Source of the DNA: Myxococcales bacterium UBA5297
GTDB taxonomy: Bacteria > Myxococcota > Myxococcia > Myxococcales > UBA5297
Direction of reading: 5' to 3'
NCBI GenBank assembly: GCA_002408385.1
Contig: DHSB01000001.1
Coordinates: 45,905 to 62,414, forward strand
Length of the DNA: 16,510 nucleotides
Shown: positions 10,969 through 16,510 of the stretch, in pieces
Position numbering within the stretch: the stretch's first letter is position 1
How the letters are laid out: every line of letters starts with the position of its first letter
Notes under the pieces: generated by a model
What the model saw: only the letters and a program-made list of their open reading frames with translations
The model's database searches: none
What the model was told of the DNA's origin: nothing
Program-made: the position numbers and the translations under genes

Positions 10969-13377
10969 CTAGTACTCGCGATCGGCGTACCAGTCGGCAA
11001 GCGTGCCCTGAGAGGGAGAGTTGCCGGCGAACGAGCCGTTCCAGACCCCGTTGACGAGGTGGTCGGCGACAGGCGAGGTGTTGCCCTGGTCGCGGGTAAT
11101 GGTCGCCTGACCCGACATCGAGATGGGGGCCTCGAACGACAGCCCCTCGATGGCGTTGACCGCCGAGGAACCGGCTTGGGTCACCAGCGAGTTGCACTGC
11201 CCAACCAGGTTCATCGACTCGACGGTGTCGTAGAACAGATCGCCGAGGATGGCGTGCGCGGTCTCCTTGATCCAATCGTTGATCGCGACACAGTCGATCA
11301 TCCCCGCCAGCGCTTCCTGGATGGTCGGGAAGCCGGTGAAATGCTCGAGCAGCAGCTCAAGCACCATGCGGGCGGCCACACCGTATTGGAAGCTGAGGTT
11401 GTGGGTGCCAATCGAGAGCGTGATCTCGCTGACCTGCCCGGTGAACGGCGTGGCGTGCGGACGGAAAGCGGAGCTGGTGAGGTCGATCTCGACGTACGAG
11501 CATGGGTCTGGCGCCTGCCCGGGCCGGGGCGGCGGGCACTCGGTCGTGTACCAATAGAAGATCGCCTTCTGCCAGGTGTCGACGCCCGAAACCGCGCGCG
11601 GGTCGGTGCTGCCCTGCGCGGGCTGCTGCATGGCCATCGTCGAATGGACTTCGAAGTTCTTGATGATTTCGATCACGTCGCTGCCGATGTGCACCACCTG
11701 CGTGACCCACTCCGGCAGATAGTCTGCGATCGCCCCCGCGATCGCATCTCCAATCGGGTCAGCAGCCCAGCCCGGCACCCAGTCCGGTAGCAGATCGCCG
11801 ATGTTGCCCGAGATGAGCCCGCCGGCGATTTCGAACGCCTGATCGACTTTATTGAAGACGTTGGCGACAGAGGGCGGCAGCATGTTGCCCACGTGGAAGA
11901 TTTGGACGACGTGGCCCCAGTCGCCCGAGACATTGAGGATGACCGGAGGCCCTGCGACGCACTGGTAGTTCTGGTCGCAGACCAGGCCCTCGTCGCCTTC
12001 GGGATTGCAGTCCGCGTCCTCCCAACACTCAGCGTTGACGCAGGTGTGCGTCTGCAGGTTGCAGACGCCGCTGTCGCACAGGTCATCGCTGTCGCACCCG
12101 GGCACGCAGTTGCCGCTGGAGGCACAGTACTGGCCTCCGGGACAGTCGTAGCTGTCGGCGCATTCGTTGCCCACCGTCGAGTCCGGGATGCAGCGGTCGT
12201 CGATGCAGACCATGGCCTCGCCGCAGTCCAAGTCGTCGTAACAGGGCTCATCGGCCGGATCGACACAGCGGTGGCTGTCCAGATTACAGATCTCGGGGAC
12301 GGTGCACTGCTCGTCGCTCTCGCAGCCGATGACACAGATTTCCAGGTCGATGTTGCAGTAGGTGCCGGGGATGGAGGCGCAGTCATCGGTCGACTCGCAG
12401 CCGGTGGTCGTCGTTTGGACGCAGTCTCCATCGGGCGTACAGACATGGCCCGGGGCGCAGTCGCTGTCTTCGGTGCACCCGGGCATCTCCACACAAACCT
12501 CGTTCTCGACGTCACAGGTCTCGCCCGGCCTGCACTCCGAGTCCTCGGTGCACTGCCCCGCGGGTAGCAGCTCAATCGTAAAGGCGACGCTATTGGCATA
12601 GTCGGCGGTCGCGCGCAAAAGCACGTAGGCGGTCTCTCTCACCCGCGTGCCGGTCACGTCGACTCGCGCAATTCCCTGGACCGAGGTGGTGGCAAGCTTG
12701 CTCGTCACGTTCTGGCCGTCGAGCTTGACTCCCGGACCATCGGCTTCGAAGGTCACCTTGGCGCCGGCGACGGCCTGACCTTGCTGGGTCACCTTGACCG
12801 CGGCGGTGACCGTCTGCCCGTCGCCTAGCCGCAGGGAGGAGATCCCGTTGATCGCCAGCACGCGCGAGGGCTCCCGCACGCTGATGTTCCAGTCGGCGCG
12901 GTCCGCGTCGGCTACCCCGGGCGCTAGCGCGATGACGTGCGTCGCTCCCTGCACCGCGCCAGCGGTGAACTCGGTCCGGGCGATGCCCGCCGCGTCGGTC
13001 ACCGCGGTCGTCGCCGAAAGAACGCCCTCGCCGGCGACGATGGTGAAGGTGACCGTCTCGTTGGGGATGACTCCGACCTCGGTCCCCAGGAGAATGGCCT
13101 GCAGACGAATCTTCTGTCCGAACACAGCCTCGGGGGTCGGGTCGCCCACCGCGTTGAGCGACTTTTTCTGCTTGCCCGGGCCACCCGCGTCCTTGCCCGC
13201 ATTTTCGCCCCCGTCGGCCCCCTGCGGCTCACCTGCGTCGTCGAGCCAGACCGTGCCGCCATCCGGCGTGGTCGTGTCCGGCGGCAAGGTGGTTGGAGCA
13301 TCGCCCCCACAGCCAGCCGACAGCAGCGCGGCCGAGGCCAGCAGCGCCCAAAAAGTCTCCATGCGGTTGCGACGCAT
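10969..13377 (-). CDS. Modular lipoprotein: two Ig-like domains, eight four-Cys modules, unknown C-terminal domain
   Basis: The predicted product is an 802-residue surface or periplasmic lipoprotein of unknown function. The signal sequence ends in a lipobox (LLSAGC, Cys23). A low-complexity Gly/Asp/Pro/Thr linker (24-75) follows, then two bacterial Ig-like (invasin/Big_1-type) domains at about 78-168 and 171-272. Next is a cysteine-rich region (276-473) of eight modules with exactly four Cys each. Every module begins C-x5-C, with acidic residues before the second Cys as in CTEDSDC. The C-terminal 324 residues match no family I know; they hold LPDWVPGW (530-537) and LPEWV (554-558) as related motifs and end with a NGVWNGSFAG strand. 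I chose the second of two adjacent ATGs (13375-13377), seven bases after AGGAGG. Similar Cys repeats are common in Myxococcota secreted proteins; adhesion or binding is a guess. Confidence 0.85.
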   Translation of the reverse strand: MRRNRMETFWALLASAALLSAGCGGDAPTTLPPDTTTPDGGTVWLDDAGEPQGADGGENAGKDAGGPGKQKKSLNAVGDPTPEAVFGQKIRLQAILLGTEVGVIPNETVTFTIVAGEGVLSATTAVTDAAGIARTEFTAGAVQGATHVIALAPGVADADRADWNISVREPSRVLAINGISSLRLGDGQTVTAAVKVTQQGQAVAGAKVTFEADGPGVKLDGQNVTSKLATTSVQGIARVDVTGTRVRETAYVLLRATADYANSVAFTIELLPAGQCTEDSECRPGETCDVENEVCVEMPGCTEDSDCAPGHVCTPDGDCVQTTTTGCESTDDCASIPGTYCNIDLEICVIGCESDEQCTVPEICNLDSHRCVDPADEPCYDDLDCGEAMVCIDDRCIPDSTVGNECADSYDCPGGQYCASSGNCVPGCDSDDLCDSGVCNLQTHTCVNAECWEDADCNPEGDEGLVCDQNYQCVAGPPVILNVSGDWGHVVQIFHVGNMLPPSVANVFNKVDQAFEIAGGLISGNIGDLLPDWVPGWAADPIGDAIAGAIADYLPEWVTQVVHIGSDVIEIIKNFEVHSTMAMQQPAQGSTDPRAVSGVDTWQKAIFYWYTTECPPPRPGQAPDPCSYVEIDLTSSAFRPHATPFTGQVSEITLSIGTHNLSFQYGVAARMVLELLLEHFTGFPTIQEALAGMIDCVAINDWIKETAHAILGDLFYDTVESMNLVGQCNSLVTQAGSSAVNAIEGLSFEAPISMSGQATITRDQGNTSPVADHLVNGVWNGSFAGNSPSQGTLADWYADREY
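11959..12552 (-). repeat. Eight tandem four-cysteine protein modules
   Basis: Residues 276-473 of the lipoprotein contain 32 Cys in eight modules of about 20-27 residues. The first Cys of the modules are at 276, 301, 327, 352, 379, 406, 428 and 451. The first-to-second spacing is always five residues; second-to-third varies from 4 to 9 residues and third-to-fourth from 4 to 6. The acidic residues and the CV or CI that ends each module are also conserved. The repeats are divergent in DNA, so they are old protein repeats and not a recent tandem duplication. Confidence 0.85.
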
Positions 13378-13491
13378 CATGCGCCCTCCTGACGGGAGCC
13401 TGCCCCAACACATCGGGCAAGCGGATAAGCAGCCCAGAGTCCGAGCCTTACAGTTTTCCAGCATGCCTCATGAAGAGGCTTGGGGGAAGCG

Positions 13492-13519
13492 GCTGACGGC
13501 CCGGAGGGCATCGGTCAGC
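13492..13519 (-). terminator. Weak hairpin at the end of rlmB
   Basis: GCTGAC (13519-13514) pairs with GTCAGC (13497-13492), and an inner GCCC/GGGC (13509-13506 with 13502-13499) closes on a three-base loop. The outer stem includes part of the rlmB stop codon. C-rich sequence follows it, not a U tract. It may terminate or stabilise the upstream operon transcript. No clear promoter was found for the lipoprotein in the 137-nt spacer. Confidence 0.35.
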
Positions 13520-14273
13520 GGGAGGATTCACCCTTCGAGGCGCGGCGCTGGCGGGTAGCCTCGTAGAGCAGAAGCGCACCGGCGACCGAGGCATTAAGGC
13601 TCGACACCTCCCCGGCCATCGGGATGCGCACCCGGAAATCACACGCCTCGAGGACGATGCGCCGGATTCCCCCTCCCTCGCTGCCGATGACCAGAACGCT
13701 CGGGCCACGCAGGTCGACCTGCTCGGGAAGGCGGTCACCGGACATGTCGGCGCCCACGGCCCAGAGCCCCGCGTCCTTGAGATGCCCGAGCGCACGGGCG
13801 AGGTTGGTGACGCGGGCGATCGGAACGTGGGCGATTGCGCCGGCCGAGGCCTTGACGACCGTCGGCGTCACCCCCGCCGCCCGGTCCTTGCCTATCACCA
13901 CGCCCTGTGCCCCCATCGCGTTGGCCGAGCGCACCAGCGCACCGAAGTTGTGCGGGTCCTCGATGCCATCGAGCATCAGCACCAGGCCTTCGGGCCCGGC
14001 GGCCTGGGCGCGCTCGATGATTCGGTCGAGGTCCGAATAGGAGAACTCGGCCAGGCGCAGGACAACGCCCTGGTGGACGCCACCGCCGGCCAGTTGGGCG
14101 AGCTTCTGACGTGGGAGGGTCTCGGTCGGCAGGCCGAGCTTGCGGGCACTCTCGCGAATCTCCGCGAGCGGCCCGCGCTGCGGCCCCTCGGCGAGAACGA
14201 CGCGCTCGATCTGCCCGGGAGTCGCCCGCAGGGCCTCGAGTGCCGGATGAATGCCGTAGATGTAGCGGGACAT
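13515..14273 (-). CDS. rlmB: 23S rRNA (guanosine-2'-O)-methyltransferase RlmB (SpoU/TrmH family)
   Basis: RlmB uses S-adenosylmethionine to methylate the 2'-O of G2251 (E. coli numbering) in the P loop of 23S rRNA. The 252-residue product has an N-terminal L30e-like RNA-binding domain (1-75, MSRYIYGIHPALEAL) and a knotted SPOUT domain with all three SpoU motifs: DPHNFGALVRSANAMGA (106-122; Asn109 and Arg115), VLVIGSEGGGIRR (193-205; Glu199), and SSLNASVAGALLLYEATRQR (224-243; Asn227). The overall pattern is closer to RlmB than to TrmH. The ATG at 14271-14273 has GGAAGGGG upstream; open frame further upstream lacks family resemblance. It follows the small exported protein by 56 nt and is probably cotranscribed with it. 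Proximity to the tRNA/ribosome cluster fits a translation role. Confidence 0.93.
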   Translation of the reverse strand: MSRYIYGIHPALEALRATPGQIERVVLAEGPQRGPLAEIRESARKLGLPTETLPRQKLAQLAGGGVHQGVVLRLAEFSYSDLDRIIERAQAAGPEGLVLMLDGIEDPHNFGALVRSANAMGAQGVVIGKDRAAGVTPTVVKASAGAIAHVPIARVTNLARALGHLKDAGLWAVGADMSGDRLPEQVDLRGPSVLVIGSEGGGIRRIVLEACDFRVRIPMAGEVSSLNASVAGALLLYEATRQRRASKGESSR

Positions 14274-14329
14274 TGCGCCCCTTCCACTGCTCGAGCAGCC
14301 GAACGCCCCGCCCTTGCCCGGCCGCCCGG

Positions 14330-14743
14330 CTACTTGATCTCGATAGGGATGATCACCGTCTTCTTCTGCCGCTCGCAAAGCGTCTTGGTGCAGATGAAGA
14401 AGGTCATCTCGGCGTTCAGCTCGGCCGGGCCGGCGGCGCCGGCGGTGAACGGGATCTTCAGCAGCGGCCCGTCCTGCTGCTGGATGGCATCGCCGCGGTC
14501 GAGCTTGTCCTTGTCGAGCTTGAGGTTCTTGGCGTCCAGCGCGACCTTGAACGGCGCCTCGGCGTGGATGTACGCCTCGCCCTTGGTCTTGATCTGAATG
14601 CTCGCCTCGCCTGCGGCACCCGAGGCGACCGCGGCCCCGGCCTTCGCCTCGATGGAGTAGAGCTTCTCTGCCTGTTCGGCCGCAGCCTCGAGGGCCGTCA
14701 GGCCGACGGCAGCCAGGGCGAGCATCGTGCACAGTCTCTTCAT
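14330..14743 (-). CDS. Small exported protein with C-x4-C motif, possibly DsbD-alpha-like
   Basis: I do not recognise a specific family. The 137-residue product starts with a signal peptide (1-22; MKRLCTMLALAAVGLTALEA, probable cleavage after an Ala-Ala-Ala stretch). The mature part is predicted to be mostly beta strand: alternating hydrophobic residues, Gly/Ala-rich turns, and Lys-rich segments such as KNLKLDKDKLDRGD. Near the C terminus is a strand with FFICTKTLCERQKK, carrying the only two mature Cys (118 and 123), followed by an IPIEIK strand. That layout recalls the Ig-like alpha domain of DsbD and small myxobacterial periplasmic proteins with a C-x4-C hairpin, so redox or metal binding is possible; this is a weak inference. 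The ATG at 14741-14743 has GAGG upstream. It lies between the RimK-like gene (47 nt) and rlmB (56 nt). Confidence 0.8.
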   Translation of the reverse strand: MKRLCTMLALAAVGLTALEAAAEQAEKLYSIEAKAGAAVASGAAGEASIQIKTKGEAYIHAEAPFKVALDAKNLKLDKDKLDRGDAIQQQDGPLLKIPFTAGAAGPAELNAEMTFFICTKTLCERQKKTVIIPIEIK

Positions 14744-14790
14744 TCGCTGCCTCGCTTTGTCGCGGACCGTAGCGGCCGGCTCGAGGAGGG

Positions 14791-15789
14791 TCAAGGCGCG
14801 CTTCGCTTCCGGCCGGCCGTCTTCCGGGTTGGCTTCTCGGCCGCGCGCTTGCGCACCTCGGCCCCGGCGCGCGGACCGGGCTTCGAGGCCGCAAGCGGTC
14901 GGAAGTTCTTCTTCGCCTGCGCGAGCTCGACCGCTCGGGCGACGACTTCCCGCGCGACGTCGACCCCGGTCACCTCCTCGATCTCCTTGATGCCGGGCGA
15001 GCTGTTCACCTCGAAGACCCGCGGGCCGTCCTTCAGGTCGAGCATGTCGATAGCGGCCACCTCGAGGCCGACCAGGTTCGCGGTCTGCTCGGCCACCCGC
15101 TGAAAGCTCGCCGGCAGGCGCGCCGGCTCGAAGCGGGCGCCGGCGCCCAACGTTCGGTGCAGGCGCCCGGGGCGTGGCACTCGGCGCACCGCGGCGACCA
15201 GCCTGCCACCGACGACGAGCGCCCGGATGTCGCGCCCCTTCGTCTCGCGGACGTACTGCTGGACGATGAGGTTGTGGCCCATCCCAAGCAGCGCCTCGAG
15301 CGCGGCCTCCATCGACTGCACGGTCTCACAGACCATCACCCCGACGCGGTCGCCGCCCTGCAGCGTGCGCACCAGCACCGGACAGCCCCCGACCATATTC
15401 ACCATCTCGGCGATGCTCTTCGCGTCGTTGGCCATCACCGTGGCCGGCACCGGGATGCCATGGGCCGACAGGTGCTGCAGGCACCGCAGCTTGTTGCGGC
15501 TCCGGGCGATGGCCACCGGGGTGTTGAGCAGCGGGATGCCCTGCTGGGTGAGCTGATCGAGCACCGCCAGGCCGTAGCTCTGGACCGACTGGCCGATGCG
15601 CGGGATGCACACGTCGGTCCTGGGAACAGGCTTGCCGCCACAGAAGACGCGCGAGTCCTTGCCGTCGAGGTACATCTCGCAGCGCAGCGGGTTGAGCACT
15701 CGCACGCGGTGGCCCGCGACCCGGGCCGCGTCCACGATGCGGCGCGTGGTGTAGATGGCGCTCGATCGAGAAAGGACGGTCAGATGCAC
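14791..15789 (-). CDS. RimK-like ATP-grasp protein with altered nucleotide-site residues and basic tail
   Basis: RimK enzymes use ATP to ligate glutamate to protein or peptide carboxylates; E. coli RimK extends ribosomal protein S6. The first 290 or so of 332 residues align with E. coli RimK without large gaps: CIPRIGQSVQSYG (61-73), NTPVAIARSRNKLR (89-102), IVQQYVRETKGRDIRALVV (175-193) and FEVNSSPGIKEIEEVTGVDV (259-278). Lys100 and the metal ligands Asp248, Glu260 and Asn262 are kept. However, the position of nucleotide-binding Lys141 is Arg, EGTQGIG is QGGDRVG (144-150), and the E. coli DFRSNLHRGG stretch is RLHRTLGAGA (209-218). A Lys/Arg/Ala/Pro tail (about 293-332) is extra. The GTG at 15787-15789 has GAGGAG five bases upstream. 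Activity on S6 is unproven, so no symbol is given. Confidence 0.85.
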   Translation of the reverse strand: MHLTVLSRSSAIYTTRRIVDAARVAGHRVRVLNPLRCEMYLDGKDSRVFCGGKPVPRTDVCIPRIGQSVQSYGLAVLDQLTQQGIPLLNTPVAIARSRNKLRCLQHLSAHGIPVPATVMANDAKSIAEMVNMVGGCPVLVRTLQGGDRVGVMVCETVQSMEAALEALLGMGHNLIVQQYVRETKGRDIRALVVGGRLVAAVRRVPRPGRLHRTLGAGARFEPARLPASFQRVAEQTANLVGLEVAAIDMLDLKDGPRVFEVNSSPGIKEIEEVTGVDVAREVVARAVELAQAKKNFRPLAASKPGPRAGAEVRKRAAEKPTRKTAGRKRSAP

Positions 15790-15838
15790 GCGCGCTCCTC
15801 ATTGCGCCTGGGGGGCCGGCGGACAGGCGGCGGGAAGT

Positions 15839-16510
15839 CTAGCGGTCGTCTTCACTCGGTGAAAGAGGCCGTGCCGGCCTCGCCGCGCGCTCCTCGCTCT
15901 GCGCCTGGCACTGGGCCAACAGCGTCGGGCGCGCCTGAGCGACGAAGCCGCACTCGAGAATCGCCCGCGCGTAGAAGGCGTCGGCGTCGGAGTGATAGAA
16001 GGCCCGCGCAAGCTCGTCGAGCGCCTCGTCGTGTCGCCCGAGCAGCGCCTGGGCGTGGGCGCGCGCGAAGTGCAGGCACGGCCGCTCGCCCCAACGCTGC
16101 AGGGCGCGCTGGAGGCTGAACAGCGTCCTGCCGACCGACCACTCCAGGTTCGCATCGTGAGTGAGCCACGCGAGCCGCAGGTGCGCCATCAGGTACTCGA
16201 GCGCCACCGTACGCCCCTGGAGGCGCAAGCCCCGCTCTGCATGCTCGAACGCGGAGAAGACCGCGCGGCGCGCTCCGGACTTGTCGCGCACCTGCTCGCA
16301 GCGCTCGGCGCGCGCCAGCTCTATCGCCGCCAGCAGGAGCGCCGCCGACTCGGCGGGCAGGCGCGCGGCCAGGCTCCTCGCCCCCGCGAGATCCCCGGAG
16401 AGCACCCGTCTAATCGCGCAGCGGCAGCCCAGCGCGCGTGCGGTCTCGTCGCCGGGGTCGAGCGCGGGCGACTCGCCCGCGAGCAGCGCGGCCCGCAGCG
16501 CCGCGCGGCC
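15839..16510 (-). CDS. Helical-repeat (TPR-like) protein, C-terminal part
   Basis: The reading frame is open from the window edge to a TAG at 15839-15841, giving 223 residues; the true start is probably outside the window. The sequence is almost all alpha helix, Ala/Arg/Leu-rich, with tetratricopeptide-like helix pairs. One segment, with HFARAHAQALLGRHDEALDELARAF followed by YARAILECGF, resembles a TPR unit (A..LGR.DEALDEL). There is no visible catalytic motif, signal peptide or membrane segment in this part. An internal GTG at 16405 could start a shorter form but has no good ribosome binding site that I could see. It ends 49 nt before the RimK-like gene and is probably in the same operon. 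The function is unknown; a scaffold or partner role is possible. Confidence 0.65.
   Translation of the reverse strand, partial: GRAALRAALLAGESPALDPGDETARALGCRCAIRRVLSGDLAGARSLAARLPAESAALLLAAIELARAERCEQVRDKSGARRAVFSAFEHAERGLRLQGRTVALEYLMAHLRLAWLTHDANLEWSVGRTLFSLQRALQRWGERPCLHFARAHAQALLGRHDEALDELARAFYHSDADAFYARAILECGFVAQARPTLLAQCQAQSEERAARPARPLSPSEDDR

Noticed and set aside
11959..12552. Possible DNA tandem repeat or CRISPR-like array in the lipoprotein gene
   Set aside because: The regularity is in protein cysteine spacing; the DNA units differ and have no constant spacer/repeat pattern.
11673..12599. 308-codon minus-strand frame rich in Ser/Thr/Arg/Ala
   Set aside because: It is an out-of-frame reading of the lipoprotein Cys-rich region; the lipoprotein frame has a signal peptide, a lipobox and regular Cys spacing.
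13378..13464. Longer N terminus for the lipoprotein, including Cys residues before the signal peptide
   Set aside because: It would place 29 non-hydrophobic residues before the signal sequence; AGGAGG is correctly spaced for the ATG at 13377.
14274..14894. Upstream extension of the rlmB frame
   Set aside because: It is Arg/Gly/Pro-rich with no resemblance to RlmB, overlaps the small exported protein, and the ATG at 14273 has a good ribosome binding site.

Overview
This GC-rich window carries every recognisable gene on the minus strand. Read 5'->3' on that strand (high to low coordinates), it is a bacterial ribosomal-protein/RNA-polymerase region preceded by a less familiar accessory block. 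The proteins are bacterial throughout. The GC content, the gene order, the GTG starts and a lipoprotein with serial four-cysteine modules suggest a Myxococcota or other former deltaproteobacterial lineage. That placement is inference; there is no 16S gene here.

Upstream block (16510 to 10969): a partial helical-repeat protein running off the window edge; a RimK-like ATP-grasp protein with altered nucleotide-site residues and a basic tail; a small exported protein with a C-x4-C motif; the 23S rRNA methyltransferase gene rlmB; and an 802-residue lipoprotein with two Ig-like domains, eight regular four-cysteine modules and a C-terminal domain I do not recognise. The spacing (49, 47 and 56 nt) suggests that the first four form one transcription unit.

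Translation block (10786 to 6069): a good promoter, then tRNA-Thr(UGU), tRNA-Tyr(GUA), tRNA-Gly(UCC), tRNA-Thr(GGU), rpmG, tRNA-Trp(CCA), secE, nusG, rplK, rplA, a second clear promoter and leader, rplJ and rplL. The tRNA order matches the classical thrU-tyrU-glyT-thrT array that precedes tufB in E. coli, but the tuf gene itself is missing. The rplK leader holds a candidate L1-binding structure resembling the L1 site of 23S rRNA, and the rplJ leader holds a chain of hairpins suitable for L10 autoregulation.

Polymerase block (5849 to 1): a large hairpin between rplL and rpoB is the likely attenuator that sets ribosomal protein to polymerase output. It is followed by full-length rpoB, an unusually long (247 nt) gap with two hairpins, and the first 465 codons of rpoC, cut inside the catalytic NADFDGD motif.

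Most of the window is conserved housekeeping DNA. The parts most worth a second look are the modular lipoprotein and its C-terminal domain, the divergent RimK-like protein with its small operon, the lost tuf slot, and the leader RNA structures. I found no mobile element, CRISPR array or defence system.
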